This document shows positions 50,700 to 60,800 of a stretch of 64,000 nt of DNA, piece after piece. The notes beneath the pieces were generated by a model, which worked only from the letters and a program-made list of their open reading frames with translations, ran no database searches and was not told where the DNA came from. Position 1 is the first letter of the stretch. Every line of letters starts with the position of its first letter. A program made the translations under genes and the position numbers. Source of the DNA: Bacillota bacterium (GTDB lineage Bacteria > Bacillota > Clostridia > DSM-8532); the NCBI GenBank assembly GCA_023415205.1, contig JAEZLR010000030.1, forward strand, positions 62,001 through 126,000. The letters run 5' to 3'.

Positions 50700-50987
50700 A
50701 TGAGAGCATTAAGGACCGTGGGCTTCATCTTCTTGAGCCTCATATTCATGCTGGGAGTATATATTGCCTATTTTCAAATCAATCCCGAGATTCGTGTGGG
50801 TGAGTACGTTCTTACTGGAGCCCATCAAGGAAGATACCCCATGAATGATTCTGTCATAGAGAGGGTCAGACAGGGTCTTCCGGTGATGGGGAAGGATCTG
50901 GAGATTGGGGATGCCGCACTCAAAGGTAATTACCTTAATCTGTACAAGGCTGTAACACTGAAGTATCTGGAAGAACCCCAGGATTAA
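50700..50987 (+). CDS. Membrane-anchored small protein of unknown function
   Basis: A 95-residue protein with one N-terminal hydrophobic helix (FIFLSLIFMLGVYIAYF) and a soluble remainder containing PVMGKDLEIGDAALKGNY. The helix has no cleavage site that I can see, so it is probably a signal anchor. ACGGAGGT precedes the ATG at 50700. Its stop codon shares the TTAA with that of the converging acetyltransferase. Not recognised. Confidence 0.65.
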   Translation: MRALRTVGFIFLSLIFMLGVYIAYFQINPEIRVGEYVLTGAHQGRYPMNDSVIERVRQGLPVMGKDLEIGDAALKGNYLNLYKAVTLKYLEEPQD

Positions 50988-51532
50988 GATTGATATAAAA
51001 GGCTGTTGAGAGAAGGGCATTCCTCTCTCAGTAGAGAATAAAGCTTCAGATTGTGGTATTCCCCATTGTGAAAGGTGGCCTTCCGCATGGTGCCTTCATA
51101 GGTAAAGCCGCATTTTTCAGCCACCTTCTGGCTGGCCAGATTTTTCTCCATGACATTGACCTGAATACGGTTGATAGGCCGGATGGAAAACATATAGGCA
51201 CAGAACAGGAGTAGGGCCTCGGACATATAGCCCTTTCCCGAAAAGGTGGGATGAAAGAGCTCGTAGCCTACCTCATAACCGGATTGATAATCCAGTCCCT
51301 TGAAATAAAGTATTTCTCCTACATACTCACCGCTTTTTGTGACAATGAGCATGCGCCCTTCATCCAGCCCCCAGAACCCGTTTTCTTCATATTCCTTCAA
51401 AAACTCCTTGGCTGATTGGATGTTGAGATGCCAATAGGGGCCTTTAGAATTAACATCGGTAATAAGGTGATAAATCTCATTAAGCTCGTGAGGACCAATA
51501 TTGCGTAAATCAATCCTTTTTCCTGATATCAT
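50984..51532 (-). CDS. GNAT acetyltransferase, RimJ/RimL family
   Basis: A 182-residue GNAT protein: ISGKRIDLRNIGPHELNEIY start, EVGYELFHPTFSGKGYMSEA as motif A, and NRIQVNVMEKNLASQKVAEK, matching RimJ/RimL-type N-acetyltransferases. Substrate is not predictable. The start at 51532 has GAAGGGA upstream; the ATG seven codons earlier does not. Confidence 0.82.
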   Translation of the reverse strand: MISGKRIDLRNIGPHELNEIYHLITDVNSKGPYWHLNIQSAKEFLKEYEENGFWGLDEGRMLIVTKSGEYVGEILYFKGLDYQSGYEVGYELFHPTFSGKGYMSEALLLFCAYMFSIRPINRIQVNVMEKNLASQKVAEKCGFTYEGTMRKATFHNGEYHNLKLYSLLREECPSLNSLLYQS

Positions 51533-51589
51533 AGGTGTATTCCCTTCGGACATTAATAGGTTACGGTAAAATAACGTCGGTGAGTTTTA

Positions 51590-51618
51590 TTGATTCCTTT
51601 TTCATTATAGCATATAAT
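51590..51618 (+). promoter_or_regulatory. Promoter of the ROK kinase gene
   Basis: TTGATT (51590-51595), 17 bases, TATAAT (51613-51618). A second TATAAT lies at 51627-51632 without a clear -35. Confidence 0.65.
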
Positions 51619-51717
51619 CAAGTCTATATAATGACGCAACAGGTGTATTCATAATAAATATAACCACACTTAAATGAGTAAAATAAATATCCTTTCACAA
51701 TAAGGAGGAACCGATTC

Positions 51718-52668
51718 ATGTATTATGTCGGAATTGATCTTGGGGGCACTAATATTGCTGCCGGAATTGTTGACGCTGAGGGAAGAATTATCAAAAAGGG
51801 AAGCGTCCCAACAGGCAGGGAAAGATCATCCCTTGATATTATTAAGGATATGTGCGACCTTGTGTTATCGCTGATGAAGGATTTAGGAATCACAGAAAAG
51901 GATCTCCATAGCATCGGTATAGGAAGTCCCGGAGCTCCTGATCGTAAAAATGGAGTCATTCTCTATGCCAACAACCTCCCTTTCAGAAATGTACCTATGC
52001 GTGCTGAAATTCAGAAAATCATCAATGTTCCGGTTTATCTGGAAAATGACGCCAACTGCGCAGCCATTGCCGAAAGTGTGGCCGGTGCGGCCAAGGGCGC
52101 CGAATATGCTGTGATTATTACCATAGGAACAGGTATCGGCGGCGGTGTAATTATCAATAATAAGCTTTATACAGGCTTTAATGGTGCTGCCGGTGAATTG
52201 GGCCATGTGGTGCTTATGTTGAGCGGGGAAGCCTGCTCCTGTGGCAGAAAGGGTTGTTGGGAGGCCTATTCTTCGGCCACCGCCCTTATTCGCCAAACCA
52301 AAAAGGCTGCTGTTGAGAATCCTCAATCCAAGATTATGGAGCTTTGTGGAGGAGATTTAAACAAGATTGATGCCAAGACAGCCTTCGACGCCGCCAGACT
52401 GGGTGATGAAACAGGTACCGCGGTGGTTGACCGCTATGTTGATTACCTGGCCGATGGCTTGGCCAATATGGTGAATATTTTCCAGCCCAACATCATCGCT
52501 ATTGGTGGCGGTGTTTCCAAGGAAGGCGAAAATCTGCTGGCCCCCTTGAGAGAGAAAATGAAGGGGAGAACCTATTGTGCGCAGGGCCTTGAGCCGACCC
52601 AATTGGTGGTTGCCAAAATGGGGAACGACGCAGGCATCATAGGAGCGGCACTGATCTCTAAGGCATAG
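51718..52668 (+). CDS. ROK-family glucokinase
   Basis: A 316-residue ROK kinase: ATP-phosphate motif DLGGTNI, GTGIGGGVI, and the zinc-binding ROK signature CSCGRKGCWEAYSS after ELGHVV. This pattern and length match Firmicutes glucokinase (GlkA/GlcK) rather than ROK repressors, as there is no N-terminal helix-turn-helix. Phosphorylates glucose, which the GH1 beta-glucosidase elsewhere in the window could supply. AAGGAGG precedes the start. Confidence 0.9.
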   Translation: MYYVGIDLGGTNIAAGIVDAEGRIIKKGSVPTGRERSSLDIIKDMCDLVLSLMKDLGITEKDLHSIGIGSPGAPDRKNGVILYANNLPFRNVPMRAEIQKIINVPVYLENDANCAAIAESVAGAAKGAEYAVIITIGTGIGGGVIINNKLYTGFNGAAGELGHVVLMLSGEACSCGRKGCWEAYSSATALIRQTKKAAVENPQSKIMELCGGDLNKIDAKTAFDAARLGDETGTAVVDRYVDYLADGLANMVNIFQPNIIAIGGGVSKEGENLLAPLREKMKGRTYCAQGLEPTQLVVAKMGNDAGIIGAALISKA

Positions 52669-52679
52669 AAAAGGTTAAC

Positions 52680-53414
52680 ATGAGAACGATTAAGCTGACC
52701 ATTGAATACGACGGCACGGGGTACCATGGGTGGCAATATCAGGACAACGCCCTCTCGGTTCAGGAGGTTCTTTCAAAGGCTCTTTTGAAGCTGACCGGTG
52801 AGGATATTATGCCCGAGGGTGCGGGACGGACGGATGCGGGGGTACATGCTTTAGGCCAGGTTGCCAGCTTTAGAACCCAATCCTCCATACCCGCTGAGAA
52901 ATTTACGCCCGCCCTTAACACCTGCCTTCCCGAGGATATTTCCATTAAAGCCTCTGAAAAAGTTGAAGAGGATTTCCATGCACGTTTTTCAGCCAGGGGG
53001 AAACACTATCAGTATAGGATATTAAATACACCCCAACGATCCGCGCTCTGGTCTAAAAGAGCCTGGCATATCCGGGACAGGCTTGATGAAAAGGCCATGG
53101 AGGAGGCGGCCCGATATTTTTTAGGGACCCACAGCTTTGAGGCCTTCTGTGCGGCTGGGCATCATGTGAAAACCTTTGAGCGTACGATTTCTGTCTCCCA
53201 GTGGAAAAGGGAGGGGGATATGCTGATTTTTGATACCCAGGGCAATGGTTACCTGTATAATATGGTTCGTATCATGGTCGGAACCATGGTGGACATTGGG
53301 AGGGGTCGCTTTTCCCCTGATATCGTCAAGAAGGCCATTGAAAGCGGGCAACGGAACAGTATAGGGGTGACGGCACCCCCCTCGGGGCTCTACCTGATGG
53401 AGGTCTTTTATTAA
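52680..53414 (+). CDS. truA: tRNA pseudouridine synthase A
   Basis: A 244-residue TruA: IKLTIEYDGTGYHGWQYQDN start, catalytic aspartate in GAGRTDAGVHALGQVA, and GNGYLYNMVRIMVGTMVDIG. Makes pseudouridine at positions 38-40 of tRNA. Usually truA directly follows ecfT with rplM-rpsI behind; here it is about 4.2 kb from ecfT and no rplM or rpsI follows. Confidence 0.95.
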   Translation: MRTIKLTIEYDGTGYHGWQYQDNALSVQEVLSKALLKLTGEDIMPEGAGRTDAGVHALGQVASFRTQSSIPAEKFTPALNTCLPEDISIKASEKVEEDFHARFSARGKHYQYRILNTPQRSALWSKRAWHIRDRLDEKAMEEAARYFLGTHSFEAFCAAGHHVKTFERTISVSQWKREGDMLIFDTQGNGYLYNMVRIMVGTMVDIGRGRFSPDIVKKAIESGQRNSIGVTAPPSGLYLMEVFY

Positions 53415-53457
53415 TGGGATGGGGTCTAATAGATACAGAACGTTTTGAGGAAAGCCT

Positions 53458-53718
53458 ATGCGAATGATTGGTAAGCTCATTAAGGGCACTACGATTCTTG
53501 CTGAGAAGGTTTATGAAATAGGTGATAGTGAAGGGACCTATCAGGACAGGCTGGAAAAATGTCTGGTTGAATTATGCAGCCTTCTGGCTATAGAGGTTCC
53601 TCTTTGGCTCTCTAAGAATACGCGTGAATATGTCTCTTTCAGGAGAACCTCCTTCAATGCTGACCAGTTTTTTAATCCTGTTCTTTTTGAGCGATTTGAA
53701 ATCAGGGTGGAAAGCTGA
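53458..53718 (+). CDS. Small conserved-looking protein of unknown function
   Basis: An 86-residue cytoplasmic protein: KLIKGTTILAEKVYEIGDSE, then an alpha-helical part and FRRTSFNADQFFNPVLFERF, a pattern I associate with short hypothetical proteins of Clostridia with no assigned role. GAGGAAAG precedes the ATG; a second ATG two codons later is possible. The 346 bases between it and rpoB contain the rpoB promoter and leader. Confidence 0.65.
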   Translation: MRMIGKLIKGTTILAEKVYEIGDSEGTYQDRLEKCLVELCSLLAIEVPLWLSKNTREYVSFRRTSFNADQFFNPVLFERFEIRVES

Positions 53719-53753
53719 GAAAATTGATCTCAATAAAAAACCCGATGTCAGTG

Positions 53754-53782
53754 TTGACATCAGGTTATGTCTATGTTAGAAT
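53754..53782 (+). promoter_or_regulatory. Promoter of rpoB-rpoC overlapping an inverted repeat
   Basis: Consensus TTGACA (53754-53759), 17 bases, TAGAAT (53777-53782). The -35 lies in the second arm of GATGTCA/TGACATC (53744-53761, with outer AACC/GGTT), which may be the terminator hairpin of the preceding gene or an operator. It predicts a leader of about 275 bases (53789-54064) in which I see no clear structure. Confidence 0.75.
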
Positions 53783-54064
53783 TATTAACTGCATTATTAT
53801 GTTTGCAAGTACTGTATTCATTTTCTACTTTGTGCATCTTTACCGTACTTTTCGTTATGATTATAGCACATTTGTATGAATGGTACAATACATGTCAATA
53901 ATCTTTAAGATGAAAAAATATAGATCGGGAGAATGATACCTTGGAGTTATTGCTTTTATTAAAAACCTGACTGGCTTGATTAAAACCAGAACGGATTTAA
54001 ATTCCCCCCTCTATATTTTTATGTCTTTTACACCAAAATATGCAGTCCATACGAGGTGATACGA

Positions 54065-57000
54065 ATGGTCCATCCAGTTCAACTGGGCAGAACAACACGA
54101 ATGAGTTTTGCTCGCATCAATGAAGTCCTTGACATGCCCAATCTGATTGAGATCCAGAAGAATTCTTACAATCAGTTTCTTCAAGATGGCCTTAGGGAAG
54201 TATTAAGAGATGTTTCGCCCATTACAGATTACACGGGCAATCTCATCATGGAATTTATCGACTACACCCTTGAGACCGATAATGTCAAGTATTCGGTTGA
54301 AGAGTGCAAGGAAAGAGATTCCACCTACTCGGCACCCCTTAAGGTTAAGGTTCGACTGATTAACAAGGAAACCGGAGAAGTGAAGGAGCAGGAAATTTTC
54401 ATGGGAGATTTCCCGCTCATGACAGAGTACGGTACTTTTGTTATCAATGGCGCTGAGCGCGTTATCGTAAGTCAGTTGGTCCGTTCTCCTGGTGTATATT
54501 ATGCTAGAGAAAAAGACAAGAGCGGAAATAACCTGTTCTCCAACACCGTTATACCCTATCGTGGCGCATGGCTTGAATACGAAACGGACTCTGCCGAGAT
54601 TATTTATGTCCGTATCGACAGAACCCGTAAGCTCCCCATCACACAGTTTTTACGTTCCTTAGGCTTTGGTACCGACGCAGATATCCTGGGTCTCTTTGGT
54701 GAAGAACCCAAGCTTCTGGCAACTATTGCCAAGGACGGCACCAAGAGCAGGGAAGAGGGTCTCTTCGAGGTGTACAAGCGTCTTCGTCCGGGTGAACCAC
54801 CCACCGAGGAAAGTGCCAGCACCCTCATTAATAATCTGTTTTTTGATCCCAAGCGTTATGACCTTTCCAGTGTAGGACGCTATAAATTCAACAAAAAGCT
54901 CTCATTAGCCAACCGTATCCGCAACCAGATCGCCGCTGAGGAAATCAAGGATGGAACCACCGGCAAGGTGCTTGTAAAGGCAGGCGGAGAAATCGATGAG
55001 GCCATGGCCTGGAAGATTCAGAATTCCGGAACCAATGTGGCTTTCATTGAGGTCGAGGGAAGAACCGTTAAGGTTGTGGGCAACCTCACCGTGGATATTT
55101 CAGGATATATTCCCTTTGCCCCTTCCAAGGCCGGCATTAATGAGAAGGTTCGCTATGACGTTTTGAAGGTTATTCTAGAAGAGCATAAGGGGGCCAAGGA
55201 GGCCGAGCTTATTGCGATTCTCAAGGACAACCGTGATAATCTCATGCCCAAGAACATTACCAAGGAAGATATTATTGCTTCCATTTCCTATATTCTCAAT
55301 CTGGATCACGGTGTCGGCCATACCGACGATATTGACCATCTGGGGAATCGTCGTTTGCGTTCTGTGGGAGAACTCCTTCAGAATCAATTCCGTATCGGTC
55401 TGGCCCGTATGGAGCGTGTTGTGCGTGAAAGGATGACCATTCAGGACATTGACGCCGCAACACCCCAGGCCCTTATTAATATCAGGCCTGTGGCTGCTTC
55501 CATTAAAGAATTCTTTGGTTCCAGCCAATTGTCACAGTTTATGGATCAGACCAATCCTCTGGCCGAATTGACCCATAAGCGCCGTTTGAGCGCCCTGGGC
55601 CCAGGAGGTCTTTCCCGTGACCGTGCAAGCTTTGAAGTGCGTGACGTACATCACTCCCATTATGGTCGTATGTGTCCTATTGAGACCCCTGAAGGTCCAA
55701 ACATCGGTTTGATAGGTTCTTTGAGCACCTTTGCCCGCATAAATGATTACGGTTTTATTGAGGCGCCTTATCGCAAGGTCGACAAGGAAAATGCCCGTGT
55801 GACCGATCAATTCGAATATATGACTGCTGACGAGGAAGACCTCTACGTGGTGGCAGAAGCCAACGAGCCTCTGGATGAAAACGGCTACTTTGTACACAAA
55901 CGTGTAGGCTGCCGCTATCTGGATCAGATTCTCGAGGTTGACAAAAACCATGTGGATTACATGGATGTATCGCCTAAGCAGTTGGTTTCTGTAGCGACCG
56001 CCATGATTCCCTTCCTAGAAAACGACGACGCCAACCGGGCGCTCATGGGTTCCAACATGCAGCGTCAGGCGGTTCCGCTCATTAAGCCCCAGGCTCCCAT
56101 TATCGGTACCGGTATTGAATACCGTGCCGCAAAGGACTCGGGTGTTTGTCTCGTTGCCAGAAATGCCGGTGTTGTTGAAAAGGTAACAGCCAATGAAATC
56201 GTTATCCGCACCGGAAAGGGCCAGAAGGATCAATACAAGCTTCTCAAGTACAAGAGATCCAATCAGGGCACTTGCTTTAATCAGAGGCCCATCGTCCGGA
56301 AGGGCGAACAGGTTGAGGTCGGGGATATACTGGCTGATGGTCCTTCCACTGAAAATGGCGAAATCGCATTGGGTAAGAATGTCCTGATCGGGTTTATGAC
56401 CTGGGAAGGCTACAATTACGAGGATGCGATTCTCATCTCCGAAGAATTGGTCAAGGATGATGTCTATACCTCCATCCATATTGAGGAGTACGAGTCCGAG
56501 TCCCGTGATACCAAGCTGGGGCCTGAAGAGATCACCCGCGATATCCCCAATGTGGGCGAGGATTCCTTGAAGGATCTTGACGAGCGCGGAATCATCCGTA
56601 TCGGCGCCGAGGTTCGCTCGGGAGACATCCTGGTGGGTAAGGTTACCCCCAAGGGCGAAACGGAGTTGACTGCTGAAGAACGCCTCCTTCGTGCCATCTT
56701 TGGCGAGAAGGCCCGTGAAGTCCGCGACACCTCCTTGAGAGTTCCCCATGGTGAATCGGGTATTATCGTGGATGTTAAGGTGTTCACCCGTGAAAATGGT
56801 GATGAGCTGCCCCCTGGAGTCAATCAGCTTGTCCGCTGTTACATCGCTCAGAAGAGAAAGATCTCTGTGGGTGACAAGATGGCTGGTCGCCATGGTAACA
56901 AGGGCGTTATATCAAGAATTTTGCCCCAGGAGGATATGCCTTTCCTTCCTGATGGCACCCCCCTGCAAATTGTGCTCAATCCTTTGGGCGTTCCTTCCCG

Positions 57001-57808
57001 TATGAATATCGGGCAGGTGCTCGAGGTTCATTTGGGTTATGCTGCCAAAACCCTGGGTTGGAAGATTGCCACCCCGGTATTTGACGGTGCCAATGAAAAT
57101 GATATATTTGAAACCCTTAAGCTTGCCAACCTTCCTGAAGACGGTAAGACCGTTCTTTATGACGGACGTACCGGTGAGCCTTTTGACAGCCGTGTCACTG
57201 TGGGTATCATGTACTACCTGAAGCTGGCGCATTTGGTGGATGACAAGATCCATGCCCGTTCAACCGGACCTTACTCACTGGTAACCCAACAGCCCCTGGG
57301 TGGTAAAGCTCAGTTCGGCGGTCAGCGTTTCGGTGAAATGGAAGTTTGGGCCCTTGCCGCTTACGGTGCCGCCTACTCCTTGCAGGAGGTTCTTACCGTT
57401 AAATCCGACGACGTGGTGGGTCGTGTTAAAACCTACGAGGCCATTGTTAAGGGCGAAAATGTCCCTGAGCCTGGCATCCCTGAGTCCTTCAAGGTTCTTA
57501 TGAAGGAATTGCAGAGCCTTGCTTTGGATGTCAAGGTCTTTTCCGATCAGCATGAAGAGATCGAGATCAAGGAATCCATCTATGATGATCTTGAAGAGCT
57601 GGATGTCAACATTGAGGGCAGAGAGGACGAAACCTTGTCCTATCTGGATCTGGATGATGAAGAAGGCCGCGATGTCATTGATGAGGAGTTTGAACTTGAC
57701 GGTTTAGATTCTGCGGATATTTCAGAGGGCGAAGAGCTCAATGAAGACATGGTCGGAAATATGTTCGGGCTGGACAACGACATGCCCGAGGACGATGATG
57801 ATATATAG
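54065..57808 (+). CDS. rpoB: RNA polymerase beta subunit
   Basis: A 1247-residue beta subunit. The rifampicin pocket reads SQLSQFMDQTNPLAELTHKR followed by RLSALGPGGL, with the usual D, H and S residues, so it looks rifampicin sensitive. Later conserved parts GDKMAGRHGNKGV and GGKAQFGGQRFGEMEVWALA are intact. A very acidic C-terminal tail (EEFELDGLDSADISEGEEL) extends past the core. ATG at 54065 follows GAGGTGAT; a GTG three codons earlier overlaps it. Not preceded by rplJL as is usual. Confidence 0.97.
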   Translation: MVHPVQLGRTTRMSFARINEVLDMPNLIEIQKNSYNQFLQDGLREVLRDVSPITDYTGNLIMEFIDYTLETDNVKYSVEECKERDSTYSAPLKVKVRLINKETGEVKEQEIFMGDFPLMTEYGTFVINGAERVIVSQLVRSPGVYYAREKDKSGNNLFSNTVIPYRGAWLEYETDSAEIIYVRIDRTRKLPITQFLRSLGFGTDADILGLFGEEPKLLATIAKDGTKSREEGLFEVYKRLRPGEPPTEESASTLINNLFFDPKRYDLSSVGRYKFNKKLSLANRIRNQIAAEEIKDGTTGKVLVKAGGEIDEAMAWKIQNSGTNVAFIEVEGRTVKVVGNLTVDISGYIPFAPSKAGINEKVRYDVLKVILEEHKGAKEAELIAILKDNRDNLMPKNITKEDIIASISYILNLDHGVGHTDDIDHLGNRRLRSVGELLQNQFRIGLARMERVVRERMTIQDIDAATPQALINIRPVAASIKEFFGSSQLSQFMDQTNPLAELTHKRRLSALGPGGLSRDRASFEVRDVHHSHYGRMCPIETPEGPNIGLIGSLSTFARINDYGFIEAPYRKVDKENARVTDQFEYMTADEEDLYVVAEANEPLDENGYFVHKRVGCRYLDQILEVDKNHVDYMDVSPKQLVSVATAMIPFLENDDANRALMGSNMQRQAVPLIKPQAPIIGTGIEYRAAKDSGVCLVARNAGVVEKVTANEIVIRTGKGQKDQYKLLKYKRSNQGTCFNQRPIVRKGEQVEVGDILADGPSTENGEIALGKNVLIGFMTWEGYNYEDAILISEELVKDDVYTSIHIEEYESESRDTKLGPEEITRDIPNVGEDSLKDLDERGIIRIGAEVRSGDILVGKVTPKGETELTAEERLLRAIFGEKAREVRDTSLRVPHGESGIIVDVKVFTRENGDELPPGVNQLVRCYIAQKRKISVGDKMAGRHGNKGVISRILPQEDMPFLPDGTPLQIVLNPLGVPSRMNIGQVLEVHLGYAAKTLGWKIATPVFDGANENDIFETLKLANLPEDGKTVLYDGRTGEPFDSRVTVGIMYYLKLAHLVDDKIHARSTGPYSLVTQQPLGGKAQFGGQRFGEMEVWALAAYGAAYSLQEVLTVKSDDVVGRVKTYEAIVKGENVPEPGIPESFKVLMKELQSLALDVKVFSDQHEEIEIKESIYDDLEELDVNIEGREDETLSYLDLDDEEGRDVIDEEFELDGLDSADISEGEELNEDMVGNMFGLDNDMPEDDDDI

Positions 57809-57822
57809 GAGGGCGACAGGCA

Positions 57823-60800
57823 GTGTTTGAATTAAACAATTTTGATGCCATACAAATTGGTCTTGCCTCCCCGGAAAAAATTCGCGAATGGTCCAGGGGA
57901 GAGGTTAAAAAGCCTGAGACCATCAATTACAGAACCTTAAAGCCTGAGCGTGATGGTCTGTTCTGTGAAAGGATCTTTGGTCCTACCCGGGACTGGGAAT
58001 GCCATTGCGGTAAATATAAGCGTGTCCGTTACAAGGGTATCATCTGCGACCGCTGCGGCGTTGAGGTAACCCGTTCAAAGGTTCGCCGTGAGCGTATGGG
58101 CCATATCGAGCTAGCTGCTCCTGTTTCCCATATCTGGTACTTCAAGGGTATTCCCAGCCGTATGGGTTTGCTCTTGGATATGTCGCCCAGAGCCCTTGAA
58201 AAGGTGCTTTACTTTGCTTCATACGTGGTCATTGACCCGGGAAGCACACCTCTTTCCCAGAAGCAGGTCCTCAATGAAAAGGAGTATCGTGAAAGTATCG
58301 ACAAGTTTGGAAACAACTTCAGGGCCGGAATGGGCGCTGAGGCTGTAAAAGAGCTTCTTGCCATTATGGACATGGACAGCCTTTCTAAGGAATTGAGGGA
58401 TGAGGTAGAATCCTCCAACGGCCAGAAAAAGATACGTGCCATTAAACGTCTTGAAGTGGTTGAAGCCTTCCGTGGTTCAGGGAATAAACCTGAATGGATG
58501 GTTCTGGATGTTATTCCGGTCATTCCTCCCGAGCTGCGCCCCATGGTTCAGCTTGACGGTGGTCGTTTTGCCACTTCCGACTTGAATGACCTGTATAGAA
58601 GGGTAATCAACAGAAATAATCGTCTGAAGAGACTTTTGGATTTAGGCGCGCCCGAGATTATCGTCAGGAATGAAAAGCGCATGCTTCAGGAAGCGGTAGA
58701 CGCCCTTATCGATAATGGCCGCCGCGGCCGTCCTGTAACCGGACCCGGTAACCGTCCGCTGAAGTCACTCTCTGATATGCTCAAGGGTAAGCAGGGACGT
58801 TTCCGTCAGAACCTTTTGGGTAAGCGTGTTGACTACTCCGGACGTTCGGTTATTGTTGTAGGCCCCGAGCTTAAGATTTTCCAGTGCGGTTTGCCCAAGG
58901 AAATGGCTCTCGAGCTCTTTAAGCCCTTTGTTATGAAAAAGCTGGTCGAGAGAGGCCTTGCACATAACATCAAGAGCGCTAAGCGTATGGTTGAGCGCGT
59001 CAAGGCAGAGGTTTGGGACGTTCTCGAAGAGGTTATCAAGGAGCATCCCGTGCTGCTCAATCGTGCCCCTACCCTTCACAGATTAGGTATTCAAGCCTTT
59101 GAACCTGTATTGGTTGAAGGTAAGGCCATAAAGCTCCATCCTCTGGTCTGTACCGCTTATAACGCCGACTTCGACGGTGACCAGATGGCTGTTCACGTTC
59201 CTCTGTCAGCTGAGGCCCAGGCTGAGGCCCGCATCCTGATGCTTTCTGCCAACAATCTTCTGAAGCCCCAGGATGGTAAGCCCGTTACCGTTCCTACCCA
59301 GGATATGGTTTTGGGGAGCTACTTCCTTACCATTGAAAAGGAAGCCCAAAAGGATGCCGAAGGCAATATCATCAATGGCGTCATAGGTGAAGGCAAGGTC
59401 TTCGGAAGTACCGATGAAGCCGTTATGGCCTACCAAAATGAGGCGGTCAGCCTTCATTCTCGTATACGTGTCCGTGTCACCAAAACCATTGACGGGGTAA
59501 AGAAGAGCAAGATTATCAGCACCACTGTGGGCAAGATTATCTTTAACCAAGCTATTCCTCAGAATCTCGGATTTGTAGACAGAACCGATCCTGAGACCAT
59601 GTTCAACTATGAAGTGGATTTCCTGGTGGGTAAGAAGGAACTTGGAAAGATTATTGACCGTAGCATCAGAATCAACGGCACCAACAAAACCGCAGAGGTT
59701 CTTGACGATATCAAGTCTCTGGGCTTTAAATACTCTACCAAGGGAGCCATCACCATCGGTATAACCGACATGACGATTCCTGAGGTAAAGCAAAAATATC
59801 TTGAGGACACCGACAGAAAGGTCGATGAAATCGAGAAGCACTACAGAAATGGTCTTTACAATAAGGAAGAGCGTAAGAGTGCCATCATCACAGCTTGGAA
59901 CAAGACCACTGAGGATATCAAGAATGCCTTGATCAGCTCTCTGGATCGTTTCAATCCTGTTTATATGATGTCCCAATCCGGTGCCCGTGGTAACATCAAT
60001 CAGATCAGACAGTTGGCCGGTATGCGTGGATTGATGGCCGACACCTCCGGTGAAACCATTGAAATTCCTATCCGCTCCAACTTCCGTGAAGGACTTAACG
60101 TTCTGGAGTACTTTATCTCCACCCACGGTGCCAGAAAGGGTCTTGCCGATACGGCTCTACGTACCGCTGACTCCGGTTACCTGACCCGCCGTCTGGTGGA
60201 CGTCTCCCAGGATGTGATTATCCGTGAGGAAGACTGTGGCACGACCGATGGCATTGATATTCAGCCCATCGTCATCAGCGGTAAAACAATTGAGGGCTTG
60301 GCAGAGCGTCTGACAGGACGTTATGCTCCCCAGGATATTGTAGATCCCAAAACCGGTGAAGTGATTGTGGCAGCTAATGAGCTCATCACAGAGCCTTTAG
60401 CCGAAAAGGTGGAGAATGCCGGGTATCACAGGATGAAGATTCGTTCGGTATTGACCTGTCGGTCACGGGTGGGTGTGTGCGCCAAGTGCTACGGCATCAA
60501 CCTGGCCAACGGAGAAGAGTGTAACGCCGGTGAAGCAGTAGGCTTTATTGCCGCACAGTCCATCGGTGAACCTGGTACCCAGTTGACCATGCGTACCTTC
60601 CATACCGGCGGTGTTGCCGGTGATGACATTACCCAGGGTCTTCCCCGTGTTGAAGAGCTTTTTGAGGCACGTAAACCCAAGGGTCTGGCCATCGTTTCAG
60701 AACTGGGTGGTACGGTCCGAATCAAGGATACCAAGAAAAAGCGTGAAATTGAAATCACGAATAATGAAACCGGTGATGCCAAGACCTACCTCATCCCTTA

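Noticed and set aside
54301..54318. Match to the repeat core (GTGCAAGGAAAGAG)
   Set aside because: It encodes the conserved EECKERD region of rpoB, so the likeness is chance.
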